The notes beneath the pieces are model-generated. The model was not told the origin of the DNA. It saw only the letters and a program-made list of their open reading frames with translations, and searched no databases. A stretch of DNA of 34,674 nt from CAMLOF01 sp041913045 (lineage in GTDB: Bacteria > Pseudomonadota > Gammaproteobacteria > Burkholderiales > Burkholderiaceae_C). A program made the translations under genes and the position numbers. The first letter of the stretch is position 1. Each line of letters opens with the position of its first letter. Location: assembly GCA_041913045.1 (NCBI GenBank), contig JAYSGB010000043.1, forward strand, positions 1-34,674. Direction: 5' to 3'. Positions 13,821 through 21,573 of this stretch are shown in pieces.

Positions 13821-14794
13821 AGGCGCTGCTGGTCGCTGCTTGCCTGGCGTTGGCTTGTGGGTTGACGGCGGCGCAAGAAGCCAAGTTCTCTCTGGTGTTT
13901 GCCGGAGACACCACCCTGGACGACGCCCCCGGCGCCTTGATCAAGCGTGGTGGCGACCCTTTCGCCGCTTTTGCCTCGCTCTTCGCGCAGGCCGACTTGC
14001 GGATCGTCAACCTTGAATGCGTCGTAGCCACCACGGGCGAACCTGCCGACAAGAACTACACCTTCCGCGCGCACCCCAGGGTGTTGCCTGTGCTTCGCAA
14101 GCATGTTGACGGCGTTACGCTTGCCAACAACCATTCCGGGGATTACGGCAGACAAGCCTTTTCGCAGATGCTCGGTTTGTTGCGTGATGCCGGGCTGGCG
14201 CAGGCCGGTGGCGGCATGAATCTGGCACAGGCTCACACGCCGTGGATGTTGGAGCGACAAGGCTTGCGCGTGGCGGTGCTCAGCTACAACGAATACATGC
14301 CCCGCAGCTTCGAGGCCGCCCACGACGCGCCCGGCATCGCCTGGAGCGAGGACGAGCAAGTGGTAGACGACATTCGCCTTGCCCGCGCCCACCACAAGGC
14401 CGATCTGGTGCTGGTGTTCATGCACTGGGGGTGGGAGAACGAAACCGTCGCCAACCCGCGCCAGCGGCAACTGGCGCGCCGCATGATCGACGCTGGCGCC
14501 GATGCGGTCATCGGCGGGCATCCGCACGTTACCCAGGATGTCGAACATTACCAAGGCAAGCCCATCATCTACAGCGTGGGCAACTTCATCATGAAGGAAA
14601 CCGACAACGCCATGCAGCGGAAGGCATGGGTGCTGCGAATGGAGTTTGACCGGCAAGGCGCAACCGGTTATGAGACCCACGTTGCGCGACTGGATGCAAG
14701 AGGCATTCCCCGTCGAGACCCGACCACGCCCAGTCCTTGCTGGCGGAGGGGGCAGACGGAAGTGAGCACTTGCATTGCGGGGCGATCGCGCTGA
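13817..14794 (+). CDS. CapA/PgsA-like metallophosphoesterase-fold protein
   Basis: 325 residues. A signal peptide (1-19, ending TAAQ) is followed by the CapA fold: FAGDTTLDD near the N-terminus, NLECVVATTG, LANNHSGDYG, FMHWGWENE, and GGHPHVTQDVEHYQGKPIIYS with SVGNF. These are the metal- and substrate-site motifs of the poly-gamma-glutamate capsule protein family, a calcineurin-like phosphoesterase relative. Isolated homologues occur in many proteobacteria without capsule genes, so capsule synthesis should not be assumed. The start overlaps the preceding secreted-protein gene by 4 bp. The last ~28 residues (from RRDPTTPSPC) are Cys/Arg-rich and look unlike the rest, while the -1 frame reads AQSLLAEGADGSEH, so a late frameshift is possible. 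Confidence 0.8.
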   Translation: MKALLVAACLALACGLTAAQEAKFSLVFAGDTTLDDAPGALIKRGGDPFAAFASLFAQADLRIVNLECVVATTGEPADKNYTFRAHPRVLPVLRKHVDGVTLANNHSGDYGRQAFSQMLGLLRDAGLAQAGGGMNLAQAHTPWMLERQGLRVAVLSYNEYMPRSFEAAHDAPGIAWSEDEQVVDDIRLARAHHKADLVLVFMHWGWENETVANPRQRQLARRMIDAGADAVIGGHPHVTQDVEHYQGKPIIYSVGNFIMKETDNAMQRKAWVLRMEFDRQGATGYETHVARLDARGIPRRDPTTPSPCWRRGQTEVSTCIAGRSR

Positions 14795-14835
14795 TATTTC
14801 CCTGTTTTCTGCTCAATTCCCGTCAATCTGGGAAG

Positions 14836-15747
14836 ATGGCAGGCACCATGAGCCTTAGTCATGCTTCCTTTCTGACGTTGGGGCGGCGCCTGAGAATCTG
14901 GTTCGCCGTCATTCTTGCGGCTGGCGTCTTGTCTGGCTGCGGCTTGGTCACGCTCGCCTACAACCGCATACCCACACTGCTTTACTGGAAGCTCGACGGC
15001 ATGGTCGATCTGTCCACGCCCCAGAGCGCCTGGCTGCGTGGCGAAATCGACCGCTGGCACGCCTGGCACAGACGCACTCACTTGCCTGCCTATGCTGGTG
15101 CCTTGGCCGAATGGCGTGGACTGGCCACAGGCGACCTGACACCCGCGATGGTTTGCGAGCGGTTTGAACAGGTGCGCACCTGGGTAGATGAAATGGTCTT
15201 GCAGGGCATGCCCGCCCTGGCCCGCTTGGCGCAAGAGTTGACTCCTGCGCAGATTGACCACCTGCGGCGCCACTACCAGAAGGAAGATGAAACCTTCCGG
15301 CAAGACTTCATGAACGGCAACGGCAACGGCAACGGCAACGGTAGCGTCAGCCAGAAGCGCGTCAGCCGCGCCATAGACCGCGCCGAGATGTTTTACGGCA
15401 CGCTCACTGCCGAACAGCGGCAGTGGGTTCGCCAGCGGCTGCAGCAGTCGGCCTTTCGCCCTGAGCAAACCTTGGCCGAGCGCCAGCGTCGTCAGGCCGA
15501 CTTGCTGGACACACTGACGCGCGTACAGGCAGGCGCCCCCGCCCGCGCGGGCCTGCAAGATTACTGGAGCAAGGTGAAGCGTTCGCCCATACCCGCGTAC
15601 AACGCCTACGCCGATGCAGCGACCCGCGATGGCTGTGCCTTTGTGGCCGAACTGCACAACCGCACAACCCCAGAGCAGCGCCGCCTGGCTGCGCAACAGC
15701 TCTTGGAATACGAACAGGCCTTCCGCGCTTTGGCCATAGAGCCCTGA
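14836..15747 (+). CDS. DUF6279-like lipoprotein
   Basis: 303 residues from ATG 14836, with GGGAAG just upstream; ATG 14848 is an equally reasonable start. The N-terminus is a lipoprotein signal ending LSGC (Cys35), and the mature protein opens LVTLAYNRIPTLLYWKLDGMVDLS, the recognisable start of DUF6279 lipoproteins. The remainder is helical, rich in Arg, Gln and Trp (WHAWHRRTHLPAYAGALAEW). An NG-repeat linker at about residues 160-169 is encoded by AACGGC repeats. No function is known for the family; it is expected to be anchored to the outer or inner membrane on the periplasmic face. A shared terminator separates it from the convergent groEL. Confidence 0.75.
   Translation: MAGTMSLSHASFLTLGRRLRIWFAVILAAGVLSGCGLVTLAYNRIPTLLYWKLDGMVDLSTPQSAWLRGEIDRWHAWHRRTHLPAYAGALAEWRGLATGDLTPAMVCERFEQVRTWVDEMVLQGMPALARLAQELTPAQIDHLRRHYQKEDETFRQDFMNGNGNGNGNGSVSQKRVSRAIDRAEMFYGTLTAEQRQWVRQRLQQSAFRPEQTLAERQRRQADLLDTLTRVQAGAPARAGLQDYWSKVKRSPIPAYNAYADAATRDGCAFVAELHNRTTPEQRRLAAQQLLEYEQAFRALAIEP
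15313..15342 (+). repeat. In-frame hexanucleotide tandem repeat (AACGGC)5
   Basis: Four exact AACGGC units plus one AACGGT encode an Asn-Gly linker in the DUF6279-like lipoprotein. Because the unit is 6 bp, copy-number changes would lengthen or shorten the linker without breaking the frame. Confidence 0.85.
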
Positions 15748-15751
15748 GCAT

Positions 15752-15785
15752 AAAAAAACCCGCTGGGGTTGCCAGCGGGTTTTTA
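15752..15785. terminator. Bidirectional terminator between the lipoprotein gene and groEL
   Basis: Stem ACCCGCTGG (15758-15766) pairs with CCAGCGGGT (15772-15780), flanked by an A-run on the left and a T-run on the right. It can therefore end transcription from both convergent genes. Confidence 0.9.
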
Positions 15786-15812
15786 CGGGACGCTTCAGGT
15801 CGCCGGGCAGAA

Positions 15813-17456
15813 TTACATGCCCATGCCACCCATGTCGCCCATACCACCCATGCCGCCAGGCATGGCCGGAGCGTCTTCCTTCGGAGCCTCGGCCACCATG
15901 CACTCGGTGGTCAGCATCAGCGAAGCCACGGAAGCGGCGTTCTGCAGTGCAGTGCGGGTCACTTTCGTCGGGTCCAGAATGCCCATCTCGATCATGTCGC
16001 CGTAGGTGTCATTGGCGGCGTTGAAGCCAAAGTTGCCCTTGCCTTCCAGCACCTTGTTGATCACCACGGACGGCTCGCCACCGGCGTTGGCCACGATCTC
16101 GCGCAGGGGAGCTTCGATCGCCTTGAGCACCAGCTTGATACCGGCGTCCTGGTCAGCGTTGTCACCCTTGATGGCGCCAGCGGACTGCTTGGCGCGCAGC
16201 AGAGCCACGCCACCGCCAGCCACAATGCCTTCTTCCACGGCAGCGCGGGTAGCGTGCAGAGCGTCTTCCACGCGGGCCTTCTTTTCTTTCATTTCCACTT
16301 CGGTGGCGGCACCCACCTTGATCACTGCCACGCCGCCGGCCAGCTTGGCCACGCGCTCTTGCAGCTTCTCACGGTCGTAGTCGCTCGTGGCTTCTTCGAT
16401 CTGGATGCGGATCTGCTTCACGCGGGCTTCGATGTCGGCAGCGGCACCAGCGCCATCGATGATGGTGGTGTTTTCCTTGCCCACTTCCACGCGCTTGGCT
16501 TGGCCCAGGTCGGCCAGCGTCACTTTTTCCAGGGTCAGACCCACTTCTTCAGCGATGACCTTGCCGCCGGTCAGGATGGCGATGTCTTCCAGCATGGCCT
16601 TGCGACGGTCGCCGAAGCCAGGAGCTTTCACAGCCACAACCTTCAGGATGCCACGGATGGTGTTGACCACCAGCGTAGCCAGCGCTTCGCCTTCCACGTC
16701 TTCTGCAATGATCAGCAGAGGACGGCCAGCCTTGGCCACGGCTTCCAGCGTGGGCAGCAGGTCGCGGATGTTGCTGATCTTCTTGTCGAACAGCAGGATG
16801 AAGGGGTTGTCCAGCAGGGCAACTTGCTTCTCGGGGTTGTTGATGAAGTAGGGCGACAGGTAACCGCGGTCGAACTGCATGCCTTCCACAACGTCCAGCT
16901 CGTTCTGCAGGCTCTTGCCGTCTTCAACGGTGATCACGCCTTCCTTGCCGACCTTGTCCATGGCGTTGGCGATGATTTCGCCGATGGACGTGTCGCTGTT
17001 GGCGGAGATGGAGCCAACCTGAGCGATTTCCTTGCTGGTGGTGGTGGGCTTGGAGGCCTTCTTCAGCTCGGCGATCAGGGCTTCCACGGCACGGTCGATA
17101 CCGCGCTTCAGGTCCATCGGGTTCATGCCAGCTGCCACGTACTTCATGCCTTCGCGCACGATGGCCTGGGCCAGCACGGTAGCGGTGGTGGTGCCGTCAC
17201 CAGCGTTGTCGGAGGTCTTGGAAGCGACTTCCTTGACCATCTGGGCACCCATGTTCTGCAGCTTGTCCTTCAGCTCGATTTCCTTGGCCACGGACACACC
17301 GTCCTTGGTCACGGTGGGGGCGCCGAAGGAGCGCTCCAGCACCACGTTGCGGCCCTTGGGGCCCAGGGTGGTTTTAACGGCGTTGGCCAGGATGTTCACA
17401 CCCTCGACCATGCGGGCGCGGGCTTCGCCGCCGAACACTACGTCTTTTGCTGCCAT
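15813..17456 (-). CDS. groEL: Chaperonin GroEL (60 kDa, Hsp60)
   Basis: 547 residues, the standard length. It starts MAAKDVVFGGEARARMVEG, contains the ATP-site motif GDGTTTATVLAQAI and the later GGGVALLRA, and ends with a Gly-Gly-Met tail (GGMGGMGDMGGMGM). GroEL forms a double heptameric ring that folds proteins in the cytoplasm with GroES and ATP. It lies 37 bp after groES on the same strand and is transcribed from the CIRCE/sigma32 promoter upstream of groES. Confidence 0.99.
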   Translation of the reverse strand: MAAKDVVFGGEARARMVEGVNILANAVKTTLGPKGRNVVLERSFGAPTVTKDGVSVAKEIELKDKLQNMGAQMVKEVASKTSDNAGDGTTTATVLAQAIVREGMKYVAAGMNPMDLKRGIDRAVEALIAELKKASKPTTTSKEIAQVGSISANSDTSIGEIIANAMDKVGKEGVITVEDGKSLQNELDVVEGMQFDRGYLSPYFINNPEKQVALLDNPFILLFDKKISNIRDLLPTLEAVAKAGRPLLIIAEDVEGEALATLVVNTIRGILKVVAVKAPGFGDRRKAMLEDIAILTGGKVIAEEVGLTLEKVTLADLGQAKRVEVGKENTTIIDGAGAAADIEARVKQIRIQIEEATSDYDREKLQERVAKLAGGVAVIKVGAATEVEMKEKKARVEDALHATRAAVEEGIVAGGGVALLRAKQSAGAIKGDNADQDAGIKLVLKAIEAPLREIVANAGGEPSVVINKVLEGKGNFGFNAANDTYGDMIEMGILDPTKVTRTALQNAASVASLMLTTECMVAEAPKEDAPAMPGGMGGMGDMGGMGM

Positions 17457-17493
17457 TTTTCAGGTTCCTTATTCAATACAGAGGGAGGAGGGC

Positions 17494-17784
17494 TTACTTC
17501 TCAACGACCGCGAACAGGTCGTCTTCCTTCATGACCAGCAGTTCGTCGCCATCGACCTTGACGGTCTGGCCGCTGTACTTGCCGAACAGCACGCGGTCGC
17601 CCACTTTCACGCTCAGGGCCTTGGTTTCACCCTTGTCGTTCGTCTTGCCGGGGCCCACAGCCAGCACTTCACCCTGGTCGGGCTTCTCTGCTGCGTTGTC
17701 GGGGATCACGATGCCCGAAGCGGTTTTGGTTTCGTTTTCCAGACGCTTGACGATCACGCGATCGGCGAGAGGACGAAGTTTCAT
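17494..17784 (-). CDS. groES: Co-chaperonin GroES (10 kDa)
   Basis: 96 residues from ATG 17784, preceded by AGGAGA at good spacing; a longer upstream frame has no ribosome site. It starts MKLRPLADRVIVKRLENET, includes the mobile loop (ETKTASGIVIPDNA) and ends DDLFAVVEK. GroES caps the GroEL ring. It is the first gene of the groESL operon, with a perfect CIRCE operator 66 bp upstream of the start. Confidence 0.99.
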   Translation of the reverse strand: MKLRPLADRVIVKRLENETKTASGIVIPDNAAEKPDQGEVLAVGPGKTNDKGETKALSVKVGDRVLFGKYSGQTVKVDGDELLVMKEDDLFAVVEK

Positions 17785-17850
17785 GAGATCTCCTGTATCA
17801 GTGAGAGAAACGTTGGTTGGACGGTTCGTGGAAGGCAAGGGCTAAACCTG

Positions 17851-17877
17851 TTAGCACTCACCTCCAGCGAGTGCTAA
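17851..17877 (-). promoter_or_regulatory. CIRCE operator (HrcA-binding site)
   Basis: Perfect inverted repeat TTAGCACTC (17851-17859), 9-bp spacer, GAGTGCTAA (17869-17877). This is the exact consensus bound by the HrcA repressor, so groESL should be repressed by HrcA and released on heat stress. Confidence 0.97.
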
Positions 17878-17906
17878 TGATAAGGGCTGCCAAGCCTCAT
17901 TTCAAG
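17877..17906 (-). promoter_or_regulatory. Sigma32-like heat-shock promoter of groESL
   Basis: On the minus strand CTTGAAA (17906-17900) lies 13 bp before CCCTTATCAT (17886-17877), close to the RpoH consensus CTTGAAA/CCCCATNT. The -10 element abuts the CIRCE operator, so HrcA and sigma32 control would be combined. Confidence 0.75.
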
Positions 17907-17923
17907 AGCGGGTGTTTGGCTGA

Positions 17924-17969
17924 TGTCGTCTGCAATCTAACTTGGCACAGTTTGCAATCTAACTTGGCA
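17924..17969. repeat. Left inverted repeat and subterminal copy of the 638-bp element
   Basis: Terminal repeat 17924-17948 plus an internal exact 17-bp copy of its inner part (TGCAATCTAACTTGGCA) at 17953-17969. The spacing is 22 bp, two helical turns, as expected for paired transposase-binding sites. Confidence 0.85.
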
Positions 17970-18147
17970 GTGTCCATTTTGGTGCATCCCGCTTGCGCTC
18001 AGAGGGAAATCTTCTCGGCTTCTGGGACGAGTCCGGGGCCCAAGCGCTCCCCCCGAGCTCCTGAAGTGAGTGTGGTTACTGCGGTTTCAACTCCGAGTGA
18101 TATCTCAGTTGACCTAGTGACGGTGCTGGTTCAGCATTGGTCCTGCT

Positions 18148-18378
18148 ATGTTTGACTCTGCGAATGGCCGCGCCTTGGCTGCAGCCATGCCACGCGACCG
18201 TGTCGTACCTGAAAGTGATGGGCCCTTTGCCAAGGTTGCTGGCAAGCCCGTTATGCCTTGGAGTGCGTACTGGACTGCAGAGTACCTTGCCCATCTGTGG
18301 GGCATGTCTCCCGATGAGGTGGCAAGGACGCTTACCCGAAACGGACACGCACTTTTGCAGCTAATGGGTCAACACTAG
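18148..18378 (+). CDS. Small ORF carried inside the 638-bp element
   Basis: 76 codons from ATG 18148 with no clear ribosome-binding site. The product is soluble, and its C-terminal half (WTAEYLAHLWGMSPDEVARTL) has the feel of a helix-turn-helix, but I recognise no family. It is the only sizeable frame between the inverted repeats. It could be a passenger gene, a leftover of a deleted transposase or host gene, or chance. Confidence 0.35.
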   Translation: MFDSANGRALAAAMPRDRVVPESDGPFAKVAGKPVMPWSAYWTAEYLAHLWGMSPDEVARTLTRNGHALLQLMGQH

Positions 18379-18426
18379 AGAAGTTGGCTTTGGTGTAGCG
18401 GATTGAGCCTTGGTGGACTTGTGCGA

Positions 18427-18561
18427 GTGCCAACTTAAGTTGCAAACTTTCTGAAGAGTGCCAAGTAAAGTTGCAGAAGTGACTGTGTGCCACTTTGCAG
18501 ATGTTGATGTAAGTGCTTGATTCGACAGAGTTGCGAGTGCCAACTTAAATTGCGGACGACA
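18427..18561. repeat. Right inverted repeat and subterminal copies of the 638-bp element
   Basis: Copies of the GTGCCAA-type core start at 18427, 18458 and 18537, with a degenerate one at 18486. The outermost, 18537-18561, is the terminal inverted repeat. Confidence 0.8.
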
Positions 18562-18571
18562 GCTGAACCTG

Positions 18572-18601
18572 AAAAAAACAAACCCCGCCGGGGCGGGGTT
18601 T
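18572..18601 (-). terminator. Rho-independent terminator of the minus-strand porin
   Basis: GC stem AAACCCCGCC / GGCGGGGTTT (18580-18601). The minus-strand transcript then enters a T-run (complement of AAAAAAA at 18572-18578). Confidence 0.9.
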
Positions 18602-18621
18602 GGGGTTGATGCGGTGATCAA

Positions 18622-19905
18622 TCAGAAGCGGTGACGGATGCCGAACGCGATGCTCGTGCTGTCCACGCCTGCCGCGCGCGTTACGCCGCCCAGGTAGCCG
18701 TTGCCGCCAGGGGCTGCCTGTCCCTTGGTGCCGTTGTCAAAGCGGGTGAGCACGGCGTTCAGGTCTGTGCGCTTGGACAGCGCATAGGTGTACGCAACGC
18801 CGTATGAGCTCACGTCACCGTCAAACGCCGTCTTGTCGTTGCGCTTGCTGTAGGCAAAAGTGACCGTGCTGGCGCCAAACGGAATGCGGTAGCCGATGTT
18901 GAAGAGGTGTGCGTCGACCTTGAAGGCGTTGATGTATGCGGTTTGAACCAGCGTAGCGTTTCCTGCACTCAGATTGAAAGGCGCTCCTTGCAAGGCAGTC
19001 ACCATAGATGAAAGACCGCTGGGATTGTCATCCTTGTGGATCGAGTACAGGGCGCTCAGCTTGCCAGGGCCTAAGTTCAACCAGCCGCCCATGGTGGTCG
19101 TAGTCAACGACTTCTGTCCCACTTCGTTGTTGCGGGTGTTGTGACCAATGCCAACTGCGTAGCCGTCGCCCTTGTACATCGCCATCGCCCCCACTAGACG
19201 GCTGTTGGAGTTGGAGGTGCCGGTCTCACCCATTGCAACCATGAGCGAAGCCGTAACGCCACCCGTCTGGATTCGGTACTGCAGGGCATTGCTCACGCGA
19301 ATGTCGAAGCCAGCGGGGATGGCCGCAAGCTGTCCGGCAGCCAAGGAGGATTGTGTTTCCATGGCGTCGAAGGCCGCTGAAACTTCATAACCTGGTGTGT
19401 ATTGGCGGCCGGCAAGCACAGCACCCACAGGTGTGATCAAACCTACGTAGGCTTGACGATCAAACTGGTTGTTGGTCAGATTGACGCCGAAGCCACTGCC
19501 AATAACGTTTGCATTAACACCTTGGACAACTGTATTGAACGCGGGGTTAAGCCCTAAAGCAGTGGCTGTTGCAATTCTGTCTGGCACTTGACTGCCGGAG
19601 ATGGGGCGGTTCGACAGGCTGCCCGTATCCACTTCAAAGCGGCTCTCCAAAGTGAAGATGGCTTTGTAGCCGCCGCCCAGATCCTCGGTTCCCTTCAGGC
19701 CCCAGCGGGAACCTTCCATGATGCCGCTGGCCAATTGCGTAACCGAGCCCTGTGCCAAGCCAGAGACGCGGGTGACGCCAGCGTCTACCAAGCCATACAG
19801 CTGCACGTCTTGGGCATGAGCGTGAGAGCCGAGAGCAAGAAGTGCTGCCGCACTCAGTGGCAGCAGCCGAAAAGCGGAAGAAGCGGTCCTGACCGTTGGT
19901 TTCAT
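18622..19905 (-). CDS. General outer-membrane porin (Gram-negative porin, OmpC-like family)
   Basis: 427 residues from ATG 19905, which has GGAG 8 nt upstream; a longer frame to 19947 lacks support. A signal peptide ends GSHAHAQ, and the barrel opens DVQLYGLVDAGVTRVSG. Hallmarks are SRWGLKGTEDLGGGYKAIFTLE near the start and a C-terminal GIRHRF ending in phenylalanine, the outer-membrane insertion signal. It should form a trimeric 16-strand barrel for small hydrophilic solutes. It is divergent from the next porin gene and has its own terminator. It is more distant in sequence from the two plus-strand porins than they are from each other. Confidence 0.95.
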   Translation of the reverse strand: MKPTVRTASSAFRLLPLSAAALLALGSHAHAQDVQLYGLVDAGVTRVSGLAQGSVTQLASGIMEGSRWGLKGTEDLGGGYKAIFTLESRFEVDTGSLSNRPISGSQVPDRIATATALGLNPAFNTVVQGVNANVIGSGFGVNLTNNQFDRQAYVGLITPVGAVLAGRQYTPGYEVSAAFDAMETQSSLAAGQLAAIPAGFDIRVSNALQYRIQTGGVTASLMVAMGETGTSNSNSRLVGAMAMYKGDGYAVGIGHNTRNNEVGQKSLTTTTMGGWLNLGPGKLSALYSIHKDDNPSGLSSMVTALQGAPFNLSAGNATLVQTAYINAFKVDAHLFNIGYRIPFGASTVTFAYSKRNDKTAFDGDVSSYGVAYTYALSKRTDLNAVLTRFDNGTKGQAAPGGNGYLGGVTRAAGVDSTSIAFGIRHRF

Positions 19906-20259
19906 GTGGGGAGTCTCCAGCGTTGGTGGTTGTGATGACATCTTCATCCTAACTGCCTCGATCCAAATTAACCGAACGATCGTGCTTTTTTAGGCAAAAA
20001 GCCCACAGGGGTTTACCCGAGTTAGTGTGCGCAGACCGATCTTTCGTTATTATTTTTGATATTTATGTTAGGGTTAACCTCTAAGGGTAAACGCTTGAAA
20101 TATGTCTCTTTTATGAAACAGTTTTGATGCTTTTCTTGGCTGTTAAGTGGAGCTTCGACGAAAAGTCTGGTGCAATAGTCAAGCACCTTCCTCTAGTTGA
20201 GGATCTGCCCGGCGCAGGTTATCTGCGTTGGTCCTTGAAACTTATAGGGAAAATTTCAG
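19906..20259. promoter_or_regulatory. Divergent porin promoter region with candidate operators
   Basis: 354 bp, AT-rich, without a gene. It holds an inverted pair GTTTACCC (20011-20018) and GGGTAAAC (20084-20091) around a palindrome GGTTAACC (20072-20079). Such sites would suit a regulator that controls both porins, but the binding protein cannot be named. Confidence 0.45.
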
Positions 20260-21273
20260 ATGAAAAAGTCTCTCATCGCTCTGGCCGTTCTGGCCGCTTC
20301 CGGCGCCGCTATGGCTCAGTCCAGCGTGACCGTGTACGGTATCGCTGACATTTGGTTTGGTTCTTCCAAAACCTCTGGTGTGTTCCACAGCGGACCTGTC
20401 AATCAGGATGGCGTTCGCCAGACCGTGCTGCAAAGCGGCGGCGTGAGCGGCAGCCGCTTTGGTTTCAAGGGTACTGAGGACCTGGGTGGCGGTTTGAAGG
20501 CTAACTTCCTATTAGAGCAGGGTTTCAGCCTTGATACTGGTGACGCTAGCGCTTCGACGAAGGCATTCAATCGCCAAGCCTACGTGGGTTTGTCTGGTGG
20601 TTTTGGTGAAGTCAAGCTGGGCAATGTGTTCACCGCGTATGACGACATCAGTGGTGCAACCACCAGTGCTTTCGACTCCGCCCTGTCCGCTACGAACAAC
20701 GTCTTTGCTAGCAACGGCTACAGTTCCAACCCCAATAACAACATCTACTACGCTACGCCGTCCTTCGGCGGCTTTAGCGGTGCAGTGAGTTACGGCTTGG
20801 GTGAGAACAAAAACGCTACACAGAGCGCTTCAAACAACGTGTCTTTCCACGCGAAGTATGAGAACGGCCCGGTCTACGCTGGCGTCGCATACCAGCGTGA
20901 AAAGGCTGTCGGTGGTGCTACGGACAAGTTCACCCGCATCAATGGTTCTTACGACTTTGGTGCAGCCAAGCTGCTGGCTAGCTACGGTAACAAGAAGGAA
21001 GATACGGGTGAGAAGACCAACGAATACCACATTGGTGTGGACGTTCCCCTGGGTGGTGCTCTGACTCTGTCCGGTGGCTATGCGACATCCAAGACGAAGC
21101 TGGCAGGCGTGACCGATAGCAAGCGTTCTGGTTATGGTGTCGCTCTGGCATATGGCCTGTCCAAGCGCACCACCGTTTACACCGGTATTCACAGTTCCAA
21201 GAGCAAAGACAGTGTTGGTGCCGAAGACGGCAAGGCAACGATCTACGCTGTCGGCCTGAAGCACACCTTCTAA
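20260..21273 (+). CDS. General outer-membrane porin
   Basis: 337 residues. Signal peptide MKKSLIALAVLAASGAAMA, mature start QSSVTVYGIADIWFG, the family signature SRFGFKGTEDLGGGLKANFLLEQG and FNRQAYVGLSGGFGEVKLG, and a C-terminal GLKHTF. This is the Comamonadaceae-type porin of the Gram-negative porin family. TAGGGA lies about 8 nt before the ATG. It is followed by a strong terminator, so it is probably monocistronic. Substrate preference cannot be read from sequence. Confidence 0.95.
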   Translation: MKKSLIALAVLAASGAAMAQSSVTVYGIADIWFGSSKTSGVFHSGPVNQDGVRQTVLQSGGVSGSRFGFKGTEDLGGGLKANFLLEQGFSLDTGDASASTKAFNRQAYVGLSGGFGEVKLGNVFTAYDDISGATTSAFDSALSATNNVFASNGYSSNPNNNIYYATPSFGGFSGAVSYGLGENKNATQSASNNVSFHAKYENGPVYAGVAYQREKAVGGATDKFTRINGSYDFGAAKLLASYGNKKEDTGEKTNEYHIGVDVPLGGALTLSGGYATSKTKLAGVTDSKRSGYGVALAYGLSKRTTVYTGIHSSKSKDSVGAEDGKATIYAVGLKHTF

Positions 21274-21312
21274 TAGCTACGGGCGTTGCCCGCTAGAGTA
21301 AGAGGGTTCGCC

Positions 21313-21343
21313 AAGCCAGTCGGTTCGCCGACTGGCTTTTTTT
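21313..21343 (+). terminator. Terminator after the second porin
   Basis: Stem AAGCCAGTCGG - TTCG - CCGACTGGCTT followed directly by a T-run; the UUCG loop makes it especially stable. Confidence 0.95.
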
Positions 21344-21573
21344 CTTGTGCTCAGGGTAATTGACCTTGACTGATTGTAAGTACATGTGATAGCCGACTAT
21401 TCCTTGGGGCCTCTTGTGTTGCAAAAACGCAACCGAAGACTTCTTGGTTACGGTAAATGACGGTCTTTGTCATGATGCTCTGGTTTAATTCCCTCAGCTT
21501 CCAACTACATCGGAAGTCGGATCGGTGGGATAGCCCCCTGGTCGAAGTCGTTTCAAACTTAGGAGAAACCTCA

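Larger units (their letters stand above)
17924..18561. mobile_element. 638-bp non-autonomous transposable element (MITE-like, IS21-type ends)
   Basis: The two ends are 25-bp inverted repeats (17924-17948 and 18537-18561) matching at 22 of 25 positions; both outer tips are TGTCGTC/GACGACA. The element is flanked by a perfect 5-bp target duplication GCTGA (17919-17923 and 18562-18566). Inside each end are further copies of the same core: TGCAATCTAACTTGGCA at 17931 and again at 17953; GTGCCAACTTAAGTTGCA at 18427, a related copy at 18458 and a weaker one at 18486. Multiple subterminal repeats, TG...CA ends and a 4-8 bp duplication are IS21-family traits. No istA/istB is present, so it must have been moved in trans. 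It sits 13 bp upstream of the groESL -35 box. Confidence 0.88.

Noticed and set aside
16254..17534. 426-codon frame antisense to groEL
   Set aside because: Shadow of a highly codon-biased gene; the His/Gly/Gln-rich product has no family features.
18427..18561. CRISPR array
   Set aside because: The repeats are irregularly spaced, degenerate and mirrored at the other end of the segment, so they are transposon subterminal repeats; no cas genes are present.
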